Position numbers and translations under genes: made by a program
Part shown: positions 10,968-21,600 of the stretch, piece after piece
How positions within the stretch are numbered: the stretch's first letter is position 1
Layout of the letters: every line of letters begins with the position of its first letter
Source of the DNA: Cepaea nemoralis
Lineage: Eukaryota > Mollusca > Gastropoda > Stylommatophora > Helicidae
Assembly (NCBI GenBank): GCA_014155875.1
Contig: JACEFZ010011119.1
Coordinates: forward strand, 1 to 64,000
Length of the DNA stretch: 64,000 nt
Direction: 5' to 3'
Notes under the pieces: model-generated
Database searches by the model: none
Told to the model about the DNA's origin: nothing
What the model saw: only the letters and a program-made list of their open reading frames with translations

Positions 10968-13900
10968 AGCATGTAGTAGAAAGTGTGACATGTAGAAGAG
11001 AGCGTGACATGTAAAAGAGAACGTGACATGTAAAAGAGAATGTGACATGTAGAAGGGAGTGCGACATGTAGAAGGGAGTGTGACATGTAGAAGGGAGTGG
11101 GACATGTAGAAGAGAGTGCGACATGTAGAAGGGAGTGCGACATGTAGAAGAGAGTGTGACATGTAGAAAGAGAGTGTGACATGTAGAAAGGAGTGTGACA
11201 TGTAGAAGAGAGTGTGAGATGTACAAGAGAGTGTGAGATATAGAAGAGAGTGTGACATGTAGTAGAGAGAGTGACATGTACAAGAGAGTGTGACATGTAC
11301 AAGAGAGCGTGAGATGTACAAGAGAGTGTGACATGTAGAAGAGAGTGTGACATGTAGAAGAGAGTGTGACATGTAGAAGAGAGTGTGACATGTAGAAGAG
11401 AGTGTGACATGTAGAAGAGAGTGTGACATGTAGAAGAGAGTGTCACATGTAGAAGAGAGCGTGACATGTAGAAGAGAGTGTGACATGTAGAAGAGAGTGT
11501 CGACATGTAGAAGAGAGTGTGACATGTAGAAGAGAGTGTGACATGTAGAAGAGAGCGTGACATGTAGAAGAGAGCGTGACATGTAGAAGAGAGTGTGACA
11601 TGTAGAAGAGAGTGTGACATGTAGAAGAGAGTGTGACATGTAGAAGAGAGCGTGACATGTAGAAGAGAGTGTGACATGTAGAAGAGAGCGTGACATGTAG
11701 AAGAGAGCGTGACATGTAGAAGAGAGTGTGACATGTAGAAGAGAGTGTGACATGTAGAAGAGAGTGTGACATGTAGAAGAGAGCGTGACATGTAGAAGAG
11801 AGCGTGACATGTAGAAGAGAGTGTGACATGTAGAAGAGAGTGCGACATGTACAAGAAAGTGTGACATGTAGAAGAGAGTGTGACATGTAGAAAAGAGTGT
11901 GACATGTAGGAGAATGTGCAGCATGTAGAAGAGAGTGTTACATGTAGAAGAGAGTGTTACATGTAGAAGAGAGTGTGACATGTAGAAGAGAGTGTGACAT
12001 GTACAAGAGAGTGTGACATGTATGAAGAGAGTGTGACATGTACAAGAGAGTGTGACATGTAGAAGAGAGTGTGTCATGTAGAAGAGAGTGTGACATGTAG
12101 AAGAGAGTGTGTCATGTAGAAGAGAGTGTGACATGTAGAAGAGAGAGTGACATGTAGAAGAGAGAGTGACATGTAGAAGAGAGTGTGACATGTAGAAGAG
12201 AGTGTGACATGTAGAAGAGAGTGTGACATGTAGAAGAGAGTGTGACATGTAGAAGAGAGTGTGACATGTAGAAGAGAGTGTGACATGTAGAAGAGAGTGT
12301 GACATGTAGAAGAGAGTGTGACATGTAGAAGAGAGTGTGACATGTAGAAGAGAGTGTGACATGTAGAAGAGAGTGTGTCATGTAGAAGAGAGTGTGACAT
12401 GTAGAAGAGAGTGTGAGATATAGAAGAGAGTGCGACATGTAAAAAGGAGTGTGACATGTAAAAAAATGTGCGGTGTGCAGAACAGAGTGTGACATATAGA
12501 TGAGAGTGTGACATGTAGAAGAGAGTGTGACATGTAGAATAGAGTGTGACATGTAGAAGAGAGTGTGATATATAGAAGAGAGTGTGACATGATGAAGAGA
12601 GTGTGACATGTAGATGAGAGTGTGAAATTTAAAAGAGAGTGTGTCATGTAGAAGAGAGTGTGTCATGTAGAAGAGAATGTGACATGTAGAAGAGAGTGTG
12701 ACATGTACAAGAGAGTGTGACATGTAGAAGAGAGTGTGACACGTAGAAGAGAGTGTGAGATATAGAAGAGAGTGCGACATGTACAAGAGAGTGTGACATG
12801 TAGAAGAATGTGCGGTGTGTAGAAGAGAGTGTGACATGTAGAAAAGAGTATGACATGTAGAAAAGAGTGTGACATGTAGAAGAGAGCGTGACATGTAGAA
12901 GAGAGTGTGACATGTAGAAGAGAGTGTGACATGTAGAAGAGAGTGTGACATGTAGAAGAGAGTGTGACATGTAGAAGAGAGTGTGACATGTAGAAGAGAG
13001 TGTGACATGTAGAAGAGAGTGTGACATGTAGAAGAGAGTGTGACATGTAGAAGAGAGCGTGACATGTAGAAGAGAGTGTGACATGTAGAAGAGAGTGTGA
13101 CATGTAGAAGAGAGTGTGACATGTAGAAGAGAGTGTGACATGTAGAAGAGAGTGTGACATGTAGAAGAGAGTGTGACATGTAGAAGAGAGAGTGACATGT
13201 AGAAGAGAGAGTGACATGTAGAAGAGAGTGTGACATGTAGAAGAGAGTGTGACATGTAGAAGAGAGTGTGACATGTAGAAGAGAGTGTGACATGTAGAAG
13301 AGAGTGTGACATGTAGAAGAGAGTGTGACATGTAGAAGAGAGTGTGACATGTAGAAGAGAGTGTGACATGTAGAAGAGAGTGTGACATGTAGAAGAGAGT
13401 GTGACATGTAGAAGAGAGTGTGTCATGTAGAAGAGAGTGTGACATGTAGAAGAGAGTGTGAGATATAGAAGAGAGTGCGATATGTAAAAAGGAGTGTGAC
13501 ATGTAAAAAAATGTGCGGTGTGCAGAACAGAGTGTGACATATAGATGAGAGTGTGACATGTAGAAGAGAGTGTGACATGTAGAATAGAGTGTGACATGTA
13601 GAAGAGAGTGTGATATATAGAAGAGAGTGTGACATGATGAAGAGAGTGTGACATTTAGATGAGAGTGTGAAATTTAATAGAGAGTGTGTCATGTAGAAGA
13701 GAGTGTGACATGTAGAAGAGAGTGTGTCATGTAGAAGAGAATGTGACATGTAGAAGAGAGTGTGACATGTACTAGAGAGTGTGACATGTAGAAGAGAGTG
13801 TGACACGTAGAAGAGAGTGTGAGATATAGAAGAGAGTGCGACATGTACAAGAGAGTGTGACATGTAGAAGAGATGTGACGGTGTAGAAGAGAGTGTGACA

Positions 13901-14895
13901 TGTAGAAAAGAGTGTGACATGTAGAAAAGAGTGTGACATGTAGAAGAATGTGCAGCATGTAGAAGAGAGTGTTACATGTAGAAGAGAGTGTTGCATGTAG
14001 AAGAGAGTGTGACATGTAGAAGAGAGTGTGACATGTACAAGAGAGTGTGACATGTACAAGAGAGTGTGACATGTACAAGAGAGTGTGACATGTAGAAGAG
14101 AGTGTGTCATGTAGAAGAGAGTGTGACATGTAGAAGAGAGTGTGTCATGTAGAAGAGAGTGTGACATGTAGAAGAGAGTGTGACATGTAGAAGAGAGTGT
14201 GACATGTAGAAGAGAGTGTGATATGTAGAAGAGAGTGTGACATGTAGAAGAGAGTGTGACATGTAGAAGAGAGTGTGACATGTAGAAGAGAGTGTGACAT
14301 GTAGAAGAGAGTGTGACATGTAGAAGAGAGTGTGTCATGTAGAAGAGAGTGTGTCATGTAGAAGAGAGTGTGACATGATGAAGAGAGTGTGACATGTAGA
14401 AGAGAGTGTGACATGATGAAGAGAGTGTGACATGTAGAAGAGAGTGTGACATGTAGAAGAGAGTGTGACATGTAGAAGAGAGTGTGACATGTAGAAGAGA
14501 GTTTGACATGTAGAAGAGAGTTTGACATGTAGAAGAGAGTGTGACATGTAGATGAGAGTTTGACATTTAGAAGGGAGTGTGACATTTAGAAGGGAGTGTG
14601 ACATGTAGAAGAGAGTATGATATGTAGAAGAGAGTGTGGCATGATGAAGAGAGTGTGACATGTAGATGAGAGTGTGAAATTTAGAAGAGAGTGTGTCATG
14701 TTGAAGAGAGTGTGACATGTAGAAGAGAGTGTGACATGTAGAAGGGAGTGTGACATGTAGAAGAGAGTGTGACATGTAGAAGATAGTGTGACATGGGGAA
14801 GAGAGTGTGACATGTAGAAGGGAGCGTGACATGTAGAAGAGAGTGTGACATTTAGAAGGGAGTGTGACATGTAGAAGAATGTGCGGCATGTAGAA
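10968..14895. repeat. 3.9-kb array of a 19-bp unit with higher-order structure
   Basis: About 206 tandem copies of GACATGTAGAAGAGAGTGT. Because 19 is not a multiple of three and the unit has no stop on the minus strand, all three minus frames stay open for long distances and read a 19-residue peptide repeat; the longest is 475 codons (10935-12362). These are not treated as genes. Marker variants recur: CGGTGTGCAGAACAG at 12471 and 13516 (1,045 bp, exactly 55 units) and GACACGTAG at 12738 and 13802 (1,064 bp, exactly 56 units). Blocks of about 1 kb were therefore duplicated inside the array. Confidence 0.97.
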
Positions 14896-14899
14896 GCAG

Positions 14900-15604
14900 T
14901 GCATGTTAAAGAAGCTGGTCTAACTGTTAGCTCGCTACCCTAACATGAGCGCGGTTTACCAGCATTCAATGCCAGGTCTCATCTGTCGTAAAGAAAGGAT
15001 AAGACCGACCACCAATCCCTCCGTGCACTCCGACCTACAACGCGTGATGGTTCTAACACCCCCCTCCCCCCTCCCTTTTTTCCCCCCAGGTTCCTATTAC
15101 AGAAGTTGAGAGAAGGCGGTGACTGTGGGGGATGTTTTGTGTGATATCTGATTCATTGCCGAGGGATAATATGTTGGCAAATATGACTATCCATTTTGGC
15201 AGAAGTTGGCCCTGGGTAATCAAGCTGCCTTAGTTTGACTGGCTTGAACAGACGTGTTGTAGAGCCAGGTCCTGTTTACGTCCACCTTACTTACTGGCCA
15301 GATACAGACAGGAAACTATGCCAGTGTTTCGGCAACCCCCGGGTTTGCAGAGACGCATTCTATTGAACAATCAGTCTAATCGCTGGAACAAACTCGACAC
15401 AGAAGGGACGTCAATCGTCAAACTGTTCCCTGTTTCGTCACGTGATGTTGAATATATCTGTGCAGAAGTCAACTAGTTGACACAAGGCCAACCGACAGAG
15501 GACATGTAATACAGATAAGATACAGGATGACATGCCATGTTTCTCAGGGTGACATTCCATGTTTCTCAGCGTGACTTGGCATATTTCTCAAGTCTATGAC
15601 AATC
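14900..15604. other. No gene seen
   Basis: Includes a C-rich run at about 15059-15088 and otherwise unique-looking DNA without a credible coding frame. Confidence 0.45.
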
Positions 15605-15815
15605 ACAGGAGGTCAGTGGGGCTTAATGAACCATGCGCTTAAACTTCCGATGCGCTGACGGGGTTTATTGCCTACACCGGTCAGTTGGATTTTCACCTTG
15701 ACCTCTCGTTCAGAAAAACAATGGCAAACTACTGAAGGTAAAATTGCATGAAACGTAACCTGTTGTTGGGGCTGGTCGCATCGTCCTACAAAGGACATAT
15801 ACATATTTAATTTAT
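15605..15815 (+). mobile_element. SINE-1 copy a
   Basis: The core CGTTCAG, then AACAATGGCAAACTA, then CTGAAGG, followed by TGTTGTTGGGGCTGG and TCCTACAAAGGA, matches the SINE-1 core found at 30068-30098 and elsewhere. The head (GGAGGTCAG..., CTTAAACTTCCGATG, CACCGGTCAGTTG) matches the tRNA-Leu-like sequence at 32715-32885 (minus strand), not the head of the 29962 copy. No clear target duplication. Confidence 0.7.
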
Positions 15816-16089
15816 ACATCAATCAGACAGTGGGTCCAAAGTTTCACTGTCACCCGCTGTGGTCAATTCATGTAAGACTTAATCATATTCTTATATTAAT
15901 ACTGGCGACTCGGTTGGTCGTGTGTTCATGGCGTGGTCATGGAGACGATGATTATTTATAATTGACCAGGACCCTCAAGTATCCCCGGTCTAAAATGGGT
16001 ACCAGAAAATGGCCTGGGAAGTAGACGCGGCCGACTTGACACTGACTATATCACCCATCCAGTGCCCATTGGTCTATTGAAACATGGGA
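15816..16089. other. Left flank of the Ty3/gypsy element, no gene seen
   Basis: Unique-looking DNA up to the CTAG target duplication at 16090-16093. Confidence 0.5.
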
Positions 16090-16093
16090 CTAG

Positions 16094-16422
16094 TATAACA
16101 GTAAGGGAGTTAGCTTAGTAGTGGAGAGTTAATGAATGCTGCGCATTCATTAACTAGTGGGGAAATCCTAGTTGGTGAACGTGTGTGCACAAATGGGTCT
16201 AAGTATCCAGGGGTTGCACACACGTCACTTGGGACTTGGGACTTGGGATTCAGACATGAAAGGATAAACAAACATGTCTGCATCGTCTGCATGTACTTGG
16301 ACAGCATGAAATGTAATGGATTGAACAAATAAAACTTTTATATAATACAACGCGGAGTCTGTCATCTATAAGTGATGTCAACCACTAACGATCTACGGCT
16401 AGGCCATGTTCACACTGTGATA
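16094..16422 (+). repeat. 5' LTR (329 bp)
   Basis: Starts TATAACAGTAAGGG and ends CACACTGTGATA. Contains the palindromic GAATGCTGCGCATTC (16134-16148), a tandem CTTGGGA repeat near 16228-16249, and AATAAA at 16329-16334, a likely polyadenylation signal. Bounded on the left by CTAG and on the right by the leader. One base differs from the 3' LTR (16282 region, C here, T there). Confidence 0.95.
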
Positions 16423-16432
16423 TGACCTGATT

Positions 16433-16445
16433 TGGCGCCGTGTTT
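16433..16445 (+). other. Probable primer-binding site
   Basis: TGGCGCCG begins 10 bases after the 5' LTR end. TGGCGCC is a common core of tRNA primer-binding sites in LTR retrotransposons. The matching tRNA was not identified. Confidence 0.6.
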
Positions 16446-17020
16446 ACCAAGATTCCGAAATCGTGCTGTCGCAGACACCACTGATCACAGAGGTCCTCAA
16501 TTAAATCGATTAGAAAATAAAATAAAAGTCAACAGAAGTCATGGAGGCTTGTGCACTCTGGAGGAACAACTTATGTTGGATTTTCAAGTTTTTGTGATGG
16601 GGTTGACCGTTGTTGGAAACGCCACACAACACATAATGTTCCGAGTGGTGAAACAGAGCAGCCATCGTCAAGCTTAAATCCATTGTTGACCTGCTCGTTT
16701 TTTCGAAACGTATGGATGTTCCAGATATGCTGCCGTGAAATCTGGTTTTGCTGGAACTATTAACCGTTATCGTTTGAACTACAGTGAAGGTGACCTTGCT
16801 TGTCTGAAGGTAAAGTCCGGAGTTCTTGGCCAACGCTTAAAGTGAATCAATCAATCAATCCAATCAATCAATCAATCAATCAGTATTGTTTCGATCGTTG
16901 TAATTTCAAATCCAGACGAGCACAATCAGCGGCATGAAAACGACTAGAAGGCACCGACTTCGATTGAAGTGAGAAATCCAGAGGCTCTTCTTTTTCTGTT
17001 CCTGCGAGAGTAGAGGACAA
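16446..17020 (+). other. Ty3/gypsy leader, proximal part
   Basis: Noncoding internal sequence between the primer-binding site and the minisatellite. It contains an imperfect AATC tract at 16848-16881. Short frames here have no recognisable motif. Confidence 0.5.
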
Positions 17021-17021
17021 C

Positions 17022-17515
17022 TTTCAAGTTTATCGATTGAGCGTCACACTCTTTCAAGTTTATCGATTGGGCATCATACTCTTCCATCGAGTTTGTCGAT
17101 TGGAACCTCTTTCATCAAGTTTGTCGATTGGAACCTCTTTCATCAAGTTTGTCGATTGGAACCTCTTTCATCAAGTTTGTCGATTGGAACCTCTTTCATC
17201 AAGTTTGTCGATTGGAACCTCTTTCATCAAGTTTGTCGATTGGAACCTCTTTCATCAAGTTTGTCGATTGGAACCTCTTTCATCAAGTTTGTCGATTGGA
17301 ACCTCTTTCATCAAGTTTGTCGATTGGAACCTCTTTCATCAAGTTTGTCGATTGGAACCTCTTTCAGTCAAGTTTGTCGATTGGAACCTCTTTCATCAAG
17401 TTTGTCGATTGGAACCTCTTTCGTCAAGTTTGTCGATTGGAACCTCTTTCACCAAGTTTGTCGATTGGAACCTCTTTCATCAAGTTTGTCGATTGGAACC
17501 TCTTTCATCAAGTAT
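17022..17515 (+). repeat. 28-bp minisatellite inside the retrotransposon leader
   Basis: About 15 near-identical 28-bp units (GTTTGTCGATTGGAACCTCT then TTCATCAA), preceded by two diverged units at 17022-17090, sit between the leader and gag. Unit variants (TTCAGTCAA, TTCGTCAA, TTCACCAA) occur toward the 3' side. All three plus frames are open because the unit lacks stops; they are not genes. The array lies in the presumed 5' untranslated or packaging region of the element. Confidence 0.95.
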
Positions 17516-17624
17516 GGATAATGGATAATTTTAGGTTAATTAACAACATACTCAATTGAACAGAATATTTCTTGCTGCTTACTTTAAAATAATATTGTCT
17601 TAAAATATTAGTATATTATATTGG

Positions 17625-18665
17625 TTGGTACTTTCCATTACAGATTTTTTTAGGATGGAGGCCCAGGATTTTTCTCAAGTACTGAGTAGAGTTGGTGGGG
17701 CAATATCAAAGTTGGACGCAGTATTAAGACAGCAAAGTGTAATCAGTGATGTCGAGAGATTTAATGGACAGGCGAACCAATTTAAGAAATGGATTATTTC
17801 TATTGAGAAACATGCTTATCTAGTGAACGCTACAGATGAGGATAAAAAGAATTTAGCTTATAGAACTAGTACAAGTCCTGTTTCTGACCATATAAGAAGA
17901 AAGCTAGAAGCTGGAGGAGGTGAAACCTGGGAACAATTCAAAGACGACCTGGCACATAAATATGCAGAAATTACTGACCCTCAACACGCATTCTCAGTGT
18001 TGCGACAGACGAGACAAAATACTACAGAAAGTGTACAGCTATACAGTGATAGGTTGATCAATTTAGCTGAAGAGTCATTTTTGGGACAGAATGTACGAGC
18101 TGAAGAAGTGGAACGGATGTTGGTGGGGATTTTTGTTGATGGGATTAGGTCAGATGGATTGAAATTTAAATTAATGAGAGAGAATCCTGCAAGGTTGTCA
18201 CAAGCTGTAGATATCGCTATACAAGAAGAAAGCTTGAGGAGAAGGTTTAGATTGAGGGTAGGACGAGAGTTAGGTAGTAGTTCGGAAGATAGAATTGAAG
18301 AACCAATGGAAATAGGACAGTATAGATATGGATGGAGAGGAAGAAGAGGAGAAATACAGATGGTACAAGGAAACAGTAACGTATATAATCAAGGTAGAGA
18401 AGGACAAGTGAGAAATACTGTAAGAAACATGGTAGGTAACACAAATAAAACAAATGTGGTTTGTTGGGGGTGCCACCAACGTGGACACATTTTTCGCTTC
18501 TGTAATAACAGACGTGTCCAATCGAATACACAAAATAATAGAGGTGCTCAGACTAGTACACAGAATAGAACTGTAAATAGTAGATCATCAAATGGGAATT
18601 ATGGAGAAGTGCAGAGAAATTTTAGAAGGTCAGGACATCAGGGAAATTGGCATCCCGCTTACTGA
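17625..18665 (+). CDS. gag: Gag polyprotein of the Ty3/gypsy element
   Basis: 346 residues from the ATG at 17625; a second ATG at 17655 (MEAQDFSQ) is an equally possible start. Gag forms the virus-like particle and binds the element's RNA. The middle carries a helical capsid-like region (for example WEQFKDDLAHKYAE, about residues 105-118, and a DGIRSD block typical of retrotransposon Gag), and a single CCHC zinc knuckle, CWGCHQRGHIFRFC, at residues 280-293 (C-X2-C-X4-H-X4-C) in a basic, Asn/Arg-rich C-terminus. The stop TGA is at 18663-18665. Pol follows in the -1 frame. The frame is intact, so the element may be competent. Confidence 0.9.
   Translation: MVLSITDFFRMEAQDFSQVLSRVGGAISKLDAVLRQQSVISDVERFNGQANQFKKWIISIEKHAYLVNATDEDKKNLAYRTSTSPVSDHIRRKLEAGGGETWEQFKDDLAHKYAEITDPQHAFSVLRQTRQNTTESVQLYSDRLINLAEESFLGQNVRAEEVERMLVGIFVDGIRSDGLKFKLMRENPARLSQAVDIAIQEESLRRRFRLRVGRELGSSSEDRIEEPMEIGQYRYGWRGRRGEIQMVQGNSNVYNQGREGQVRNTVRNMVGNTNKTNVVCWGCHQRGHIFRFCNNRRVQSNTQNNRGAQTSTQNRTVNSRSSNGNYGEVQRNFRRSGHQGNWHPAY
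18641..18647 (+). promoter_or_regulatory. Candidate -1 ribosomal frameshift site GGGAAAT
   Basis: The heptamer reads G GGA AAT in the gag frame and so fits X XXY YYZ. The pol frame is open only from 18626 (TAG at 18623-18625) and gag ends at 18665, so the shift must happen in this short window. A -1 slip here continues straight into pol, whose first codon after the site is TTG at 18647. Another heptamer, AAATTTT at 18617-18623, would run into the TAG and is excluded. Confidence 0.7.
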
Positions 18666-21600
18666 ACAGGATCGGCAGTAGGGGGGAAGATAGTAAGATC
18701 CAAAAGATGAATAAATATATTAAAAACCCAAATGATGAGTATAATAGGACATTTAGAAATAAAAAACATAAGAAGTGGCCTCAACTTGGGGAGATAAAAC
18801 AGTTGTCACTAAATATGGTTGATCCTAGTTCATGTATAATAGAAATAGGGAAATATAAAATTAGAACATTAGTTGACTCGGGAGCGCAAGTTAGCGTGAT
18901 TAAAGAAACATTTTTATATCGAATATTAAAATTTTTTAAAATATTTAGAATTCAGGAGAATCTTCATTCGGTAACTGGACACAAATTAGTAGTGCTTGGA
19001 CAAACGATGATAAATTTTAAATTAGGAGGGATAAATGTTAGGCATATGTTCCATGTGGTCAAGGATTTAAATAGAAATATGATATTGGGTAGAGATTTTT
19101 TATTGAAAAATGGGGTGAGACTTTTTTTTGATTTGCATAAATTAAAATTCCAAGATGTTTACGTAGATTTAGAAGAGGATATACATGTGGCGACACTAGT
19201 TAGAGTCAAAACGACCATGAATTTGAAACCACAAACGGTTAATTTAATACAGGCAAAAATGAAAAAAAATCCGTACTTTTCGGTTGGACAAACAGTTAAA
19301 ATAACGGAATTAGAGAGAGAAATAATACATGAACCTGGCTTAGAAGTCACCGATGGGTTAATAGTATTAGATAAACATCTCAGCTTTCCAGTGATGCTCC
19401 TAAACAATACAGGAAAAAATATTAAATTATATAGAGGCTGTGTAATCGCTAAAGTAGCGTATAATGATGATAACATGTTAACTATAGAAAAAGAAAACAT
19501 GTTGGGAAATGATTATTCAGAAACTCCCATGGTTAGAAATAATGTCAGAAATAAGTATAAAAGAAGCTGGAAAAGACGAAATGATGAATTGATCCATACA
19601 TTAAAAAAATATCCATCTCAAATAGATACAGTTGACAAAAGGACAAGAGAACAAGAATTGTTATCACAGTTAAAAGCCCCACCGGAGAATAAAGAAATAT
19701 TAGACCAATTGGTGAAAGAAAATCAAGACGTTTTTGCAATTAATGATTTAGAATTGGGAAGGACTAGTACAGTTACAATGGAAATAGATACTGGAGATCA
19801 TCCACCAATTAGTTTAAAACCGTATAGAACACCCTTAAGGAATAGAGAAATTGTTGAAAAAGCAATAGAAGACATGCTGAAAGCAGGAATAATAACAAGA
19901 TCAAAGTCAGAATGGTCATCTCCGATCGTCATCGTGACCAAATCTGATGGTTCACATCGATTCTGTTGTGACTATCGGGCGTTGAACAAAATCACTAAGA
20001 ATCTAGCGTACCCATTGCCGGTGATTGATGATATTTTGGGTTTACTTAATGGGTCTACTTTCTTTACCACGTTAGATGCAAGATCAGGATTTTGGTGTAT
20101 ACCTATGTCCCCAGATGCCCAGAAAAAGAGTGCTTTTTGTACACACGCAGGTTCTTACGAATTCTTACGAATGCCTTTTGGAGTTCGTACAGCGCCCTCG
20201 TATTATATGCTATTAATTAATCAAGTTTTAGAGGGTATGCAAAAGTTTGCATTGGCATATATAGATGACATTTTAATTTATACTGCAGGAGATATAGATG
20301 ATCACTTAAAACATGTAAAATTAGTATTCGACAGATTAAGAATACATGATGTTAAACTGAAGCTCAGTAAATGCGAATTTTTAAAAACAGAAACAAAGTA
20401 TTTGGGGTATATTATTAATAGAGACGGAATTAAACCAGATCAAGATAAGGTTAAAATTATTAGAGAATTATCCCCTCCAACTAACGTAAAAGAAGTGCGT
20501 GCGTTTATTGGAACCTGTGGGTATTATAGGCGTTTCATTCCAGGGTTCTCAAAGATAGCAGAGCCTATTACTAACTTAACTGGAAAATACGCTAGATTTA
20601 AGTGGGATGATGAATGTCAAAAAGCGTTCGAGTTTTTAAAAAATAGCCTAACAGTAGTGCCACTATTGACATATCCAGATTTGAATAAACAGCTAATATT
20701 ATATACAGATGCTTCAGATAATGCTGTAGGAGCGTGTTTGGTTCAACCATATGAAGGAAAAGAATCTGGAATACCAGGGGTTAAAAATGAAAGGCCAATT
20801 TATTTCTTGTCTCATAAACTTAGCAGGTCTCAACGGAAATGGTCTACTATTGAGAAGGAGGCTTATGCTATACACTATGCTCTCCAAAAACTTAATTACT
20901 ACTTACATAACGCCAATTTCATTATTAGAACTGATCACATGCCATTAAAGTCTATATTAGAAGCACCAATACAAAATAGGAAAATACAAACGTGGGCATT
21001 AAATTTACAGGGATACAATGCTAAAGTAGAATATGTTTCAGGAAAACATAATACATGCGCTGATTTATTGTCTAGAATCCCGTATCCACAGTCATCAGGA
21101 AACACGGAAGATGAAGGAGAACCGGAGATAGACGATCGAAACTGGCAAGTAAATATATTAGATTCTGCCATAATAAATAGAGAAGACTTTGAGAGTTTAC
21201 CGTCGGATCAAGAGTCTGAACCTAGAGCAGAAGACCCACATTTAGCACAATTTAATATGAAAGATGAACAGGAATTAGATCCAAAAATAATACAGATAAA
21301 AAGAAAACTGAAAGAAACAGGGGAAAACAGTTTTAAAAGAAAATTTTTAGAGCTACAAGAAGACAATCAATTATATTATGTCGGTGAAAAAGGTGAGGGA
21401 TTAAGAAAATATATTCCGAAACATTTAGAACGAGAAGTTTTAAAGGCATATCATGATAATAATGGTCATTTTGGACGAGATAAGTTAGTTAAGTCTATTA
21501 GCAGTAAATATTACTGGCCGAATTTATTTAAAAGCGTATATGAATATGTTGAAGCATGTGAAAAGTGTAGGTTAAGAAACATGAAGATAATTAAATGTCC

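Noticed and set aside
10850..14904. Many minus-strand open frames up to 475 codons with MSHSLLHVTLSS-type repeats
   Set aside because: They come from a stop-free 19-bp satellite read in all three frames; there is no codon bias or domain.
17037..17559. Three overlapping plus frames of 142-163 codons in the Ty3/gypsy leader
   Set aside because: They are by-products of the 28-bp minisatellite, all frames being open at once.
18617..18623. AAATTTT as the gag-pol slippery site
   Set aside because: A -1 slip there meets a TAG at 18623-18625 at once.
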